A DNA stretch of 64,000 nucleotides, from NCBI GenBank assembly GCA_009192285.1, contig CM018603.1, forward strand, positions 620,001-684,000. Direction: 5' to 3'. Position 1 is the stretch's first letter. Each line of letters starts with the position of its first letter. Both the position numbers and the translations under genes were made by a program. The notes beneath the pieces are model-generated. The model searched no databases. It was given only the letters and a program-made list of their open reading frames with translations, and was not told the origin of the DNA. The DNA comes from Morchella semilibera. Its lineage: Eukaryota; Ascomycota; Pezizomycetes; Pezizales; Morchellaceae. This document shows, piece by piece, positions 31,810 to 43,642 of the stretch.

Positions 31810-32313
31810 TATAACAGAACGAAGCGAGGACGAGGTCAGAGCTTGCCAGCATATAACACTATAGCAAAAACGAGACAGGACGAGGCAAGACAAGGCGAAT
31901 GGAGAGGGGCAAAACAGAGTATAGGGGGGTAGCTAGGCATGGAGAATGAGGTGAAGGCAAGGACGGGAACTGTGGGAGTTCCAGAGGTCCCTAAAGGGAT
32001 GTCAGGGACGTCTCGCCGTGACTGAGGATTCCTAAGTTTTTATTACCTAGATGACAGGAAGGTTGCATGAAGAAGAAAGGAAAGAAAGAGATAGCTTGCA
32101 AGTGAAGGAGAGAGCTCCCTATATATGACCCCTGAATCCCTTCACTGACTCATCCCATATAAACCCATAGAACCCCAAGGAAATTTTTTTATTAGAAATG
32201 CATACATACCGTAACTCATTGAAACCCTGTAACAGAAATTCATAGAACACCATAGAAAACCCTGACTAATCCTTCTTCCCGCAACGTCGCCAAGTACGCT
32301 TCACGCCATGATA
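31810..32313 (-). repeat. Family 4 LTR-like element, degraded (504 bp), inverted relative to the copy at 18271
   Basis: Starts TATAACAGAACGAAGCGAGG and ends CACGCCATGATA, aligning by word order with 62820-63274. It lies inside the old family 1 LTR. No clear target duplication (CCCTC before, CGTTC after), so it is an old copy. Confidence 0.7.
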
Positions 32314-32797
32314 CGTTCGAAGAAGGTACCTCTATAGTTTCTCAATCCTTGCCTGAGGCCTTACCTGATTCTCGCTTCCCCTGCTCTGCCCTGCGCCCTC
32401 TGCCTCTGCCCTTGTCTTTGCCCTTGCCAGTGCCTGCGCTTGCGCCCGCCTGGCTCTCTCCTTGTCCTCGTCAGTGTCCTCGCTGTACTGGCTGTACTCC
32501 TCGAGCCCTTCTGGGTCATCATTGTCATCTCTCACGTTGCGTTTGGTTACTCCGTCACACTCCGTCACAGTGTGCCACTGTTGGTATTAATAATAATACA
32601 GGATAGAGACTGAAAGTCGGCATTTATACTGGAACCAGGACTGATATTCAGTGCTTCTATCACTGGTGGTAAATAATTTCCCGCCGTTGGTGAAATTACT
32701 TTTGACACATTTACCGCTCCATAAATAAATGTATAGATAGTGAACAGATTGATGGGGCTAAAAGAAAGCGTTTAGTTTAAAACTACATACGTTACTA

Positions 32798-32850
32798 ACG
32801 TATTTCACCGTGTACCCGCACGCCACCATGTGCCCGTGCAGTGACACCAG
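32798..32850 (+). repeat. Left terminal inverted repeat of the pogo/Fot1 element
   Basis: ACGTATTTCACCGTGTACCC... pairs with the right end at 49054-49106 over about 50 bp; most differences between the two arms are transitions. TA precedes it. Confidence 0.88.
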
Positions 32851-34475
32851 TTTTTTTCGGATGGACAGACATGTTCGTACCCCTTAAAAATATCAATTAT
32901 TTCCGCAATCTCAATGACCTACGGGTTATTACTACATTGTTTAAGCCTGATCCTGAGTTCCCCTCCATATTTACAATCTTCTCTGCTAATTGTGAACCTG
33001 CAGATTCCAAGTTCAATAGTTCCACTTCTAGATCGACTACTTTCAGGTCCGCTTGAGCATGATTACCATACAGCACAGGGCTCGGATCAACGGATTCTGC
33101 CTCTAAGTCAGGAAAGGAGATATCTGCTTCAAGCTCTATCAATACAGATTGCTTTTTCGGTTTTCTCCGCTCTGATTTCCTAGGGTTGGAACTCTGCTGT
33201 AGGTTTATGGAATTTTCCACAGTTGATACTTTCGCTAACCTAGCTGCATTTTTCTCAGATTTGGCTTTTTCTTTGCGTTCCCACTCAGTCCTGAGACGGA
33301 CTACATCCTCAGACGAGACAACAAGAGCTTTGGATAAGACTTTTTTACTGTGGATTTTTGAAGGGTTGGCTTCAGATCTGACTTTCTTGCGGAGATGATC
33401 CAATTCCTGCTGCAAAACTACTACCTATTATCCACTATTAGTTTGATAACTATATTATGAGCTAATAGATTTACCTGTGCAGTAGATTCTGCAGCCGTTA
33501 TTGCCAACTTTTGAACCATCAGTTCAATATTTTTAATATCTCGGGTAGGTGATGGGTTTCTGAGAAGTTGTAATGTACGCTTGGTATGAGCTTCTATACT
33601 TTTTCCATGCCGTGGAGTTTGTGGTATTTGATCTTCAATTAGCTGTTTTGCATTGGATGTTTTGGAAATTGCAGATTTTAATTGTCGCCTCGGGTTAAAA
33701 GGATGAATTCCGGTCGCTTCAAAAGCACTTTTAATATTCTTTTGTGTAAAAGTAAGTTTGCGGGCTTGTAGTAGTAAACTACATTTACATATTAGAATGA
33801 ATTTTCAATTATATTAGTACGATATGTCAATAAGCTTGGGGTTACTCAACGGATAGAAAGTTCCTTTGTGAATTCCCACATTATCCCCATTTTGTAGCCA
33901 ATTATCTAAGCAATTGGCATAATTGCGTTGAAGTGGACCAAAAAGACCAACATCCAAAGGTTGTAGAAGATGTGTAGAATGAGCGGGGAGGCAGAGGTGG
34001 GTTATATTATGATTTAAACAAAAAGCAAAAAACTGCCATGTGCAATGAGAAACATGCCCATCCATGATCAATAGGCGCGCTAATTTAGCATTATTTGCTG
34101 TTTCTCGGGTGTTTGGTTCAAATACATCTCGCATGTATTCTAAGCCAATTGCACTATTAGTCCAACCAGTTGTTGATCGGCTAAAATATGTTTTATCCCC
34201 TGAATTCACAAGGGCGTGCCACCCTGCATATTGAGCTTCCCCTTGATAAATTATCATAGGTGGAATCACAATACCTGCAGCCGATACAGTCTCAATAACG
34301 GTTATGAGCTTCTGTGTACCATCTTGTGTTTTGAAGTTTCGTTTTTTCCCTCGTCGTAAAATAACCTTAATCTGAGCTGAACGGCCCATAAGGAATCCTT
34401 TTTCATCCATATTGTACATATTGCCTGCAACGATTCCATGTTCACGTATTGCTATACGTAACTACTATACGTTAG

Positions 34476-35484
34476 TGTTACGGGCATAAGAAAAGGAACC
34501 CGAAGACTGAAAGAGGAGGACCCTCCCCACACTACTACGCTGCTAAAAGTCTCTATGTCCCACTGGGCGCGCCAGAGAGGCACGGTGTTGCCAGTATGGA
34601 GCCCAGTGCGGAGTTGCGGAATCCCTAGTTAACGAACCTGTTTTTGACCCCTGAAATAACCCCCGGAGCGTCAAAGCACCGGCAGAGTCGCTCAGGACAC
34701 CGGTGGGTATATGAGGGGGCAACAGTGCGAGTTTGGAGTCAATCGACCTATTTGTCGTGCGAAGGTCGTAAGGAAGCTCACACTGGTGGCGCCTCTGGGG
34801 AAGGTAAGACTACCCGACTCCTCCGGTACCGGATCGTTAGCAGTCCTAATGTTGAGCTATGCTCCTTGGTGATGGTAACGATGTCGGAAAGAGTTGGCAA
34901 GCGAAGTCGAGCCCGGTACCGGGATGTTATCAGGTAGGCTAACTTCGAAAACTCCTCATGACCACTGACGAAGGCTGAGTGCATGCAGCAAACGGGTTGT
35001 TATCTATAAACGGGATAGAGCGTGAGGGATTTTTGGGTTTAGAGATCAGGGGTATTTTAGATGGTGGGATAGATTTGGCGTTTGGTTGTCTTGGCGTATT
35101 TTCAGGGTCTTCGGGGTTTCGCACTTGTTGTTTGTATTTATAATGTTTAGTCCGCGTGACATTTGCACGGGATATAAATACTGTGTCATTCTCCGACCTT
35201 GTTGAAATCATCAGTGACGAAGAAAGAGTCTTATCGATATAATCTATTCTACTTTACGCTTTATACTTTGTCTTCAAGAGTTTATCAAGTGACCTGGAAA
35301 CTCCACCTCGAACCATCTTCGTATTTCAGGACCATTGCATACTGAAAGGACTAGCATCGAGCGATCGAGACTCTAGGCTGGTTAAGACTGAGGAGACCTT
35401 GTTCCTTACTGCCTCTGCGGTTAGCGTTTCAAACTCTAAGCTCTTTCCTTGACTACTCGGGTTGCTTGGTGTAACACCCTAATA
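34476..35484 (+). repeat. Solo LTR, family 2 (1009 bp), target duplication GTTAG, in the pogo transposase
   Basis: TGTTACGGGCATAAG...GTAACACCCTAATA with GTTAG immediately before 34476 and immediately after 35484. On the gene strand the target is CTAAC next to a GTATAG acceptor-like word, so it appears to have landed at the branch-point region of a transposase intron. Confidence 0.93.
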
Positions 35485-35673
35485 GTTAGTACAAACTTGA
35501 TAAACGATATTGGAATTTATACCTTCTCATAGAAATCCTGTATCACCTCTGGGTTATTGGCAAATGGCCGCTGCTTATCAAGTCTGGTACAAAACTTAGA
35601 AGCCAGATCTGGATGTCGACTTAAAAAACGAGTAAGCCAGTTCTTTCCCAGCCTCGGTGTAGTCACACCATGG

Positions 35674-36307
35674 TGTCCCGGCCTCTTGGCATTTGTCCTG
35701 ACAGTTCGGTAGGCGATGTACGGTTTGTGGTTGTTAGGGTAATGTTAAGCGAGGGTGGGGAGTGCGAGGTGGAGGTTGTCGTCATTGGGTTCTGGGAGGT
35801 TCGATGGCGTGATGGATTGGTAATGTAGAATAGCGGAGATGGTGGGGAGGATTACGAGGTGTGGTAGCGACGGGTTTCTATGAGGTTCTATGAGTGAAAG
35901 TGTGCGTCATAGCGGATTAGTGAGGGAGGTGTGTTAAATAGCGGGGATAGATGTTTTCCTTGGTTCTTTCTTTCTTTTCTCTCTGTCTCGTCTTCCTGTT
36001 ATCTCGGTACATAGGAATCTACTCCTATTTCTCAGCCATAGCCTCGCGTAGCAAAGACTCGATCCTCTAACAAGGGGAAACTCATAGTACCTCTTATCGT
36101 TCTCGTTGAGGTCCCTTCGGTCCTCACTCTCCCTGCCCCGTGTTCTCGTGCCCTTGCTCCTTCCCTTGCCTTCGCCGTTGCCTGTGCTTGTGCCTGCCCG
36201 GCGTTGCCTCTGTCTTCATCAGCCTCCTCGTCGCGTAGACTGTGCTCCTCGAGTCCTTCTGCGTCATCATTGTCATCTTCTTCTTTGCGTCGGGTTACTC
36301 CGTCACA
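35674..36307 (+). repeat. 5' LTR of chromovirus A (family 1, 634 bp)
   Basis: TGTCCCGGCC...CCGTCACA. It carries the TTAAATAGCGGGG promoter-like word, the TTCTTTCTTTCTTTT tract and the Gly/Ala-type hexamer run (CCTTGC...). CTAAGACGAGACCA follows directly, as it also does after the LTR at 56915-57552; I could not identify a standard tRNA primer site. Confidence 0.92.
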
Positions 36308-36384
36308 CTAAGACGAGACCACTCTTACTCGACTGGCACAGTCCGAGTTCCTCGCACCATAGTTTACCATGATCTCTCCAGCCA

Positions 36385-36922
36385 TATCACGGCTCCGCCT
36401 CCTGTACCTCGTTTTCCGCCAAGGCGTCTCCGGAACAGGGTTGTTGGATAGTATCAGTCGATGTCGGAAGTAGAATGATGGATTGGGAAGGAACTCGGGT
36501 GATAGAATGTAAGCGCTAGGGAGGATTGGGCAGTAGCGGATAGAATTGGGGTTATTGGGATTAGTATGGGTGGTACGGGAGTGTAGTAGTTTCTATGGGA
36601 TTCTATGGTATGAGATATTGGTGCGGGGGGATAGTTGTATATATAGTGTTTGTTCTTTCCTATAGTTCTGCCTCTCTAGGCAACGTCTTCTTTCTGTTAA
36701 CAATATAGTACTTTGGCTCCGGCCCTTCTGTCCTTGCCTCGTCCCTGAACCTGGATCTCAATATATTACTTTGGCTCCGGCCCTCCTGTCCTCGCCCCGT
36801 CCCTGAACCTGAATCTGAACCTGAACCTGTCTCGCCTCGGGTATCTCCTGAGCCGACCCTGTCTTCGTTCTCTTCCCTGGATTTACCCCGCTTAGCCCTT
36901 GGCCCGACCCCACCCCGTTAGA
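36385..36922 (+). repeat. 5' LTR of chromovirus B (family 3, 538 bp)
   Basis: TATCACGGCTCCGCC...CACCCCGTTAGA. TATA-like TTGTATATATAGTG near 36628. It has a duplicated pair of CTTTGGCTCCGGCCC words near 36710 and 36770. Its middle segment resembles the solo copy at 43168-43642 more than its own partner. Confidence 0.9.
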
Positions 36923-36958
36923 CTACGTTGCCTCGCTTTTGGCTCCCGAGATACTACT

Positions 36959-38440
36959 ATGGCAGCCTCCGGATCTTCGTTTACTATTGCTCCTCCACCT
37001 GTTATTACCGAACGCATCGCTAACAGCGATGTGGTTCCTGCCACTTGGGCTGCTCCAGAGGATGTTCAAGCTTTTTCTAATCAATACGATCATGACAAGG
37101 CCCTGCTCTTCGATCTTCTGGGGTATAATATCTCTCGCATTAGACATGAGAGAGACTTGGCCCGTTTCGAGAGAGACACGGCCTTGAATACCGCCTCTGT
37201 TATCCCGGATCTTGAACAGCAAATTACGAGCCTAGAGAGCCAACTTGCGGAGGTCCGTCAGCTCAATACCCTACTGTCTGCCCAGGCTACTGCTCCTCCC
37301 GTCGTCCCTCCTGCTCCTCCCGCTGTTCCTTCCGCTCCTCCCGCTGCCAGTGCTCCTCCGCCTCCGGCCGCTCCTCCTATTGTTCCCCCAGTAGTTCCTC
37401 CTCCGGCCGCTACTGCTCCCCGCTCCGAGAAGGTCCCTGACCCACCTAAGTTTGACGGAAAGCGGGAGGAACTTCGCCCCTTTGTTACTCAACTCCGTCT
37501 CAAGATGCTCGCCAACCATGATCGCTTCCCCGCTGCCCAAGCCCGCCTTGCCTATGCTATTAATCTTCTGTCGGGTCTTGCCCTGGCCCAGGTAATGCCC
37601 GTCGTGGTTGGAGGACGCATCGACCTGGAAGATATTGAGGCCCTAATTACCATTCTGGAAACTGCTTTTGGAGATCCAGATCGTATTGCTACTGCCGAAC
37701 GAGAACTCGAACGTCTTACCCAAGGCGGCCGAGACTTCTCCACCTATTTCGCTGAGTTCCAACGCTTGGCTGCTGAGGTTAGATGGAACGATGAGGCTAA
37801 GAAACATGCACTTACTCAAGGCCTCTCCCGCGAGCTTCGCTCCGCCATGATTCACCACGATGTCCCTGCCGCCACTTCTGAATATGTTCTTCTGCTTCAA
37901 AAGCTGGATAATAGACTCAGGGATGCTCGTGCCAGAGATCGCTCCTCTCCCTTTGCCACCCGTCAGCCCTTTGCTTCCTCTACTCCTGCTCGTGCTCCTG
38001 CTTCTGCTCCTGCTGCTTCCACTCCTCACCCCTCTTATTCCCCAGGTGGTGCGGTGCCAATGGACCTCTCTGGTGCCCGCCGTCCTCAACGACGTGGCCC
38101 TATTACCCCCGCTGAACGCGCCCGTCGTGCCGCTCAAGGACTCTGCATGTATTGCGGAGGTCCTGGGCATTTTGCTGCTGAATGTCCTGCTCGTCCTGTT
38201 GTTCGTCCTGCTCGTGTTGCTGCTACTTCTGAGGTCGGTGTACCTCCTGTTATGTCTGGGGCCGGCGCGCCTCCTGTTGTTAACCAAGCCTCTCGTCCTT
38301 CTTCTTCTCCTGGTTATGTTTTTGGGTTTCCTTTTGGTGCTTCTTCTTCTTCTGGCTCTGGATCTTTGGGTTTGGGTTCTCCTGGTTCGATGTCGGCGAC
38401 TACCCTGGATCAGTCGGGTTTTCACGAGGACCTGTCTTAG
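36959..38440 (+). CDS. gag of chromovirus B, 493 aa, looks whole
   Basis: The ATG at 36959 is the first in frame after the 5' LTR. N-terminal helical region, then a long Pro/Ala linker (about 37290-37430), the capsid-type domain (VPDPPKFDGKREELRPFVTQ to about 37920), another Ala/Pro linker, and one zinc knuckle CMYCGGPGHFAAEC near 38145-38190. A Ser/Gly-rich tail ends at 38440. The product would form the particle of the element. No break seen. Confidence 0.85.
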   Translation: MAASGSSFTIAPPPVITERIANSDVVPATWAAPEDVQAFSNQYDHDKALLFDLLGYNISRIRHERDLARFERDTALNTASVIPDLEQQITSLESQLAEVRQLNTLLSAQATAPPVVPPAPPAVPSAPPAASAPPPPAAPPIVPPVVPPPAATAPRSEKVPDPPKFDGKREELRPFVTQLRLKMLANHDRFPAAQARLAYAINLLSGLALAQVMPVVVGGRIDLEDIEALITILETAFGDPDRIATAERELERLTQGGRDFSTYFAEFQRLAAEVRWNDEAKKHALTQGLSRELRSAMIHHDVPAATSEYVLLLQKLDNRLRDARARDRSSPFATRQPFASSTPARAPASAPAASTPHPSYSPGGAVPMDLSGARRPQRRGPITPAERARRAAQGLCMYCGGPGHFAAECPARPVVRPARVAATSEVGVPPVMSGAGAPPVVNQASRPSSSPGYVFGFPFGASSSSGSGSLGLGSPGSMSATTLDQSGFHEDLS

Positions 38441-38469
38441 GTGGCTTAGGCCAGGTCCCTCCTCTTTCT

Positions 38470-41400
38470 TTGTCTGCTTCTGCTGCTTCTGGTGTCTCTG
38501 GTGAGAAGGTTTTGGATAACGATCATCTTGTTGTTTCGTGTATCGTATCTGATGAGAATAAAACTGTTAAAACCTACTCACTTGTTGACACTGGGGCTTC
38601 CGGATTTGCATTCATTGATGAATTATTTGTACGCCACAAGGAAATTCCCACTACTCTTCTCCCTAATCCCCGTGCTCTTCATGTTATCGATGAAAGAGAA
38701 ATCTTCTCTGGTAGCAGTACTCATATTGCTCATTTTTCTCTTCGCATCCAAGGTCATACTGAAAAAATTTCCGCCTATGTTACCCGCCTAGGACATTATC
38801 CGTTGGTGTTAGGAATTCCCTGGCTGCGCCGACATAATGTTGCTATTAATTTCGCCGATAACTCGTTGACCTTCGGGTCCCCTCGCTGTCTTCAACGTTG
38901 CAATGATGATCAAGTCCCTGCTTATGTTAAGGGAATTACCTCACAGCTCCCTGCTAATCACGACTTTGAGATTGTTAGCACTGCTACCTTTGCCGAAACC
39001 ACTCAGGGACTAACTGTATATGCCCTATTTCTTGGCGGTTCTACGGAGTCAATACCGCCGGAAATTGCTACTTTGGTCCCTCCCGAACATCACCATTTTT
39101 GGCAACGGTTTGGCAAAGAAGGTCCTCGGAACTTGCCTCCGCATCGTCCCTATGATATTCGGATCAATCTTCATGAGGGAAAGGAACCCCCCTTCGGTCC
39201 TTTATATAGCATGTCTCGGGATGAATTGGCTGCGTTGATTGAATACATCGATGACATGTTGAAGAAAGGGTTTATCGAATCTAGTTCTTCCCCCGCCGGA
39301 TCCCCTGTTCTGTTCGTTAAAAAGCCTGGTGGTGGACTTCGATTCTGTGTGGATTACCGAGGTCTGAATGCGATTACCGTTAAGAATCGCTATCCCTTGC
39401 CGTTGCCTAAGGAAACGTTTAATCAACTCTGCAAGGCCAAATGGTATACCAAGTTGGATCTGAAGAATGCCTATAATTTGGTCCGAGTTGCAGCTGGAGA
39501 TGAATGGAAAACCGCAATTCGGACCAGGGTTGGTCATTTTCAGTATAAAGTAATGCCCTTTGGATTGACCAATGCCCCTGCCGTCTTCCAGCACTTTATT
39601 AATGATACTCTTCGCCCCTTTTTGGACCGCTTCTGCACGGCTTACCTTGACGACATCCTTATTTATAGTGAGGACTTGGAGTCACACCGCGACCATGTTA
39701 ACCAGGTTTTGCAAGCTCTTACCGATGCTGATCTTTATTGCTCCCCCGAAGTGCGAATTTCAGGTCAAGGAAGTAAAGTATCTGGGAATGATTGTTACTA
39801 CCGAAGGCCTGAAGCTCGACCCCAAAAAGATCGAAACTATTGTCAAGTGGGCTCGTCCTCTAAATGTGAGGGATATAGAGGTGTTTAATGGTTGGGCAAA
39901 TTTCTATCGACGTTTTATTAAAAACTATTCGGGAATTGTTCGTCCTCTTACCACACTGACCAAAGGGAATGTTGTGTTTGTTTGGTCCCCTGCCTGCGAG
40001 GAAGCCTTTGAAGGACTCAAAACTGCATTTACTACGGCCCCGATCCTTCGTCATTTTGATTTTGATCGTCGAGCTATTGTGGAATCGGATGCATCAGATT
40101 ATGTTTCGGGCGGCACACTTTCTCAGTATAGCGATGAGAATATTCTGCATCCCGTTGCTTTTTTTTCCGGAACTCACTCCCCCGCCGAGTGTAATTACGA
40201 GATTTATGATAAGGAACTATTGGCTATCATTAAGTGTTTTGAAGAATGGAGAGCTGAACTGATGGGCGTCGCTGAACCTATTGAAGTTCTGAGCGACCAT
40301 CAGAACCTGGAATATTTTATGACCAAGAGGGATTTGAATCGCCGACAGGCACGCTGGTCAGAGTTTCTTTCTCGTTTTAATTATGTGATTAAGTATCGAC
40401 CGGGGAAGCAAGGAGGGAAACCGGATGCATTGACTAGGAGATCAGGAGATCTGCCTAAAGAGGGGGATGAACGCCTGACGCAGCAAAGTCAGACAGTGTT
40501 GAAGTCCCATAATTTGGGTTTGTTGGCAGCCATTCCGGCTGTCCGAGGACAGTCACCCCTAGAAAAATTCTTTGAACAGGCTTATATCACTGACCCATTT
40601 CCGAATAAAATCTTAGGACTTCTTCGAGATGGCGTTAAACATTCCCGAGAGATTACTCTAGCAGAATGTTCGACCAGGAAAGGCCTTCTGACCTATTGTG
40701 GGAAACTTTTTGTTCCAGACGATGCGACTTTGCATTTGCACCTGTTGAAAGAACACCATGACGCCCCGTCTGCAGGTCATCCCGGGAAAGCAAAAACCTT
40801 TCAACTCCTCGCCCGTTCCTACTATTGGCCAGGGATGCGCAATACAGTGGATTGCTATGTTAGGAATTGCCATACCTGTAGTCGTAGTAAGACAGGTCGT
40901 CATGCCCCTTATGGAGTCCTTCGACCTCTACCGATTCCTCAGAGACCTTGGACACATATTTCCATGGACTTTGTCACAGGATTGCCGGAAAGCAAGGGAA
41001 GAGACGCGGTTTTGGTAGTAGTTGATCGCTTATCAAAGATGCGGCACTATATCGCCTGCAATACTACTACTGGATCTGAAGATCTCCGAGTCGCACGCCT
41101 GTTTATTGATTATGTTTGGAAACTTCATGGTCTCCCTACTAGTATCGTCTCCGATCGTGGTATTCAGTTTACGTCCCAGTTTTGGAAATCTCTCTGCAAG
41201 GTGCTGAAGATTAATGTCGCCCTGTCCTCTGCTTTCCACCCCGAAACTGATGGTCAGACGGAACGGATTAATGCGGTGATGGAACAGTATTTGCGGAGTT
41301 ACGTTTCCTATCAGCAGGATGATTGGGTAGATTGGCTTTCACTCGCCGAGTTTGCATCAAATAATCATCCCTCGGAAACTACGCAGGTATCTCCCTTTAT

Positions 41401-42126
41401 GGCCAACCACGGGTTTGACCCCCGTTTTACGGAAAATCTTGCTCTGCCCCCGCTCGTCAATGGCCCCCAGGAAACGAACGCTCTTGCCGATAAAATGGCT
41501 GAGATATATGATCAACTGCAAGCCGAGATGCGCTACGCACAGGATCGACAAGAAACCAATGCCAATGTCCACCGAGTCCCCGCTCCAGTCTACCATGTGG
41601 GTGATGAAGTATGGCTGAATGCCAGGAATATTCAGACTACTAGACCATCCCGGAAGCTTGATTGGAAACGTCTTGGAAGATTTAAAATTAAGTCGGTTAT
41701 TAGTCCTTATGCCTACGAACTTGATCTCCCCTCTACGATGAAGATACATCCTGTCTTTCATGTTTCGAAGCTGGAACCTTGCGCTATTGATCCCCTACCA
41801 GGACATATTTCTCCCCCGCACCTCCGGTAATTGTTGATGGCGATGAAGAATGGGAAGTTGATGAGTTATTAGACTCCCGTCTCCGTTATTCACGATTGCA
41901 GTATTTAGTTAAGTGGAAGGGTTATGATGCACCAACCTGGGAGTACGCGGAGAATCTTACCAACGTCCCCCGTCTGTTGACCCGCTTTCATATGGCATAC
42001 CCCACCAAGCCGAGACCTGATGGAGTTCTCGCGGAGCTCGAACCTAATGAGAGGGCAACTATCACGGCTCCGCCTCCTGTACCTCGTCTTCCGCCAAGGC
42101 GTCTCCGGAACAGGGTTGTTCGATAG
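38470..42126 (+). pseudogene. pol of chromovirus B: protease, RT, RNase H, integrase, chromodomain (about two breaks)
   Basis: Protease (VDTGASGFAFIDE near 38585), reverse transcriptase (FCVDYRGLNAITVKNRYPL near 39345, [10 protein letters not shown] near 39640), RNase H (VESDASDYVSGGTLSQ near 40080), integrase zinc finger (H...H...CHTC near 40780-40880), integrase core (SMDFVTGLPESKGRDA near 40965, SDRGIQFTS near 41150, HPETDGQTERIN near 41240) and a chromodomain (LQYLVKWKGYDAPTWEY near 41895-41945). The C-terminus runs into the 3' LTR. Confidence 0.87.
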
Positions 42127-42598
42127 TATCGGTCGATGTCGGAAGTAGAATGATGGATTGGGAAGGAACTCGGGTGATAGAATGTAAGCGCTAGGGAGGA
42201 TGGGGTAGTATTAGGCTAGAGGTATGGGTATTGGGAATAGTATGGGTGGTACGGGAGTGGGGGAGGTTCTATGGGATTCTATGGTTATGAGTCAGCGGTG
42301 TGACGTGGAAGTTGTATATATAGTGTTTGTTCTTTCCTATGTTTTCGCCTCTCTAGGCAACGTCTTCTTTCTGTTAGCAATATAGTACTTTGGCTCCGGC
42401 CCTTCTGTCCTCGCCTCGTCCCTGAACCTGGATCTCAATATATTACTTTGGCTCCGGCCCTCCTGTCCTCGCCCCGTCCCTGAACCTGAATCTGAACCTG
42501 AACCTGTCTCGCCTCGGGTATCTCCTGAGCCGACCCTGTCTTCGTTCTCTTCCCTGGATTTACCCCGCTTAGCCCTGGCCCGACCCCACCCCGTTAGA
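42060..42598 (+). repeat. 3' LTR of chromovirus B (family 3, 539 bp)
   Basis: TATCACGGCTCCGCC...CACCCCGTTAGA, followed by AGCCA. Its first 60 bp also encode the end of pol. The segment about 42200-42300 differs at many positions from the 5' LTR. Confidence 0.9.
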
Positions 42599-43167
42599 AG
42601 CCACCAATGCATTTGATTCTCAAAAGCTCCATACGGATCTCGAAGGGTTCTTTGTCGCTCACCCTCAAGTGGACCCCGCCGCAACGGAAGAAGCGAAGCA
42701 AGCGTATGCCCTCCTTCTTAGAGCGCATGGAGGGGTCCAGCAATATGCGGTCGACCTCACCACCCATCACTCTGAAACTGAACAAGGCCGGGCCGAGTTC
42801 CACAAAGAAATCCAGGGACTACGGGCTAAGATCAAAAAGTTGCAAGAAGGAGTCAAAGGAGGTTTAGAGGAGCTCCACGACGACTTAACCAAGCCATCCA
42901 AGTCAGAGAAACTCCCTGACCCGGAAAAATACCGGGGCGATCGCAAGAGTCTCAGGGCTTTTCAGAGGCAACTACAGATTAAGCTCACGGCCAACCTCGA
43001 TCGTTTTCCTACCCCGGCCCAACAACTTGCATATTCCATTTCTCGACTGGAAGGACCGGCGGCGGATCAATTTCTTGTTTATATTACGGATGAAGGAATC
43101 GCTCTCGATTCTATGGCGGAGTTTTTTGAAATTTTGGACAATGCTTTTGGGGATCCGGATCGTGCGG

Positions 43168-43642
43168 TCTAACAGACGGGGTCGGGTCAAGGGCTAAGCA
43201 GTATCAATGTAGGGACGAGGACGGAGACAGGGTCGGCTCAGGAGATACCCGAGGCGAGACAGGTTCAGGTTCAGGTTCAGGTACGGAGCAAAAGGACAGA
43301 AGGGCCGAAGCCAAAGTAATGTATTGCTAACAGAAAGAAGACGTTGCCTAGAGAGGCAGAAACATAGGAAAGAACAAACACTATATATACAACTATCCCC
43401 CCGCACCAATAACTCATACCATAGAATCCCATAGAAACTACTACACTCCCGTACCACCCATACTAATCCCAATAACCCCAATTCTATCCGCTACTGCCCA
43501 ATCCTTACTAGCGCTTACATTCCATTACCCGAGCTCCTTCCTAATCCCTCATTCTACTTCCGACATCGACCGATACTATCCAACAACCCTGTTCCGAAGA
43601 CGCTTTGGCGGGAGGCGAAGTGCAGGAGGCGGAGCCGTGATA
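43168..43642 (-). repeat. Solo LTR, family 3, inverted (475 bp), target duplication TGCGG/TGTGG
   Basis: Plus strand starts TCTAACAGACGGGG and ends GGAGCCGTGATA, the complement of family 3. Flanks TGCGG (43163-43167) and TGTGG (43643-43647) differ by one transition. The uninterrupted site is seen in fragment E near 58180 (TCGCGCGGCCACTGC). About 65 bp shorter than the LTRs of B. It interrupts gag of A. Confidence 0.88.

Larger units (their letters stand above)
23881..32569 (+). repeat. Old family 1 LTR in plus orientation, split by three later insertions
   Basis: Pieces at 23881-24004, 30519-30747, 31765-31809 and 32314-32569 follow each other along a family 1 LTR, from TGTTTCGGTGTCTTGG to TCCGTCACA. 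The gaps are filled by an inverted family 1 LTR with a LINE in it (24005-30518), a family 2 solo LTR (30748-31764) and a family 4 element (31810-32313). The 3' end is ambiguous, since CTCCGTCACA occurs twice in tandem at 32550-32569. It is the oldest layer of this nest. Confidence 0.8.
36385..42598 (+). mobile_element. Ty3/gypsy chromovirus B, complete with both LTRs, nested in A, target duplication AGCCA
   Basis: Family 3 LTRs at 36385-36922 and 42060-42598; AGCCA at 36380-36384 and 42599-42603. The related empty site is seen in element E at about 57625-57636 (GGCCACCAATG). gag at 36959-38440 looks whole; pol at about 38470-42126 has about two breaks and ends with a chromodomain, overlapping the 3' LTR. 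The LTR ends are not the usual TG...CA. The two LTRs differ strongly in a middle segment although the ends are nearly identical. Confidence 0.92.

Noticed and set aside
37643-38504. Long Arg/Ser-rich and Leu-rich frames opposite and beside gag of element B
   Set aside because: Frame shadows of a GC-rich, Ala/Pro-rich gag; no motif and no independent start context.
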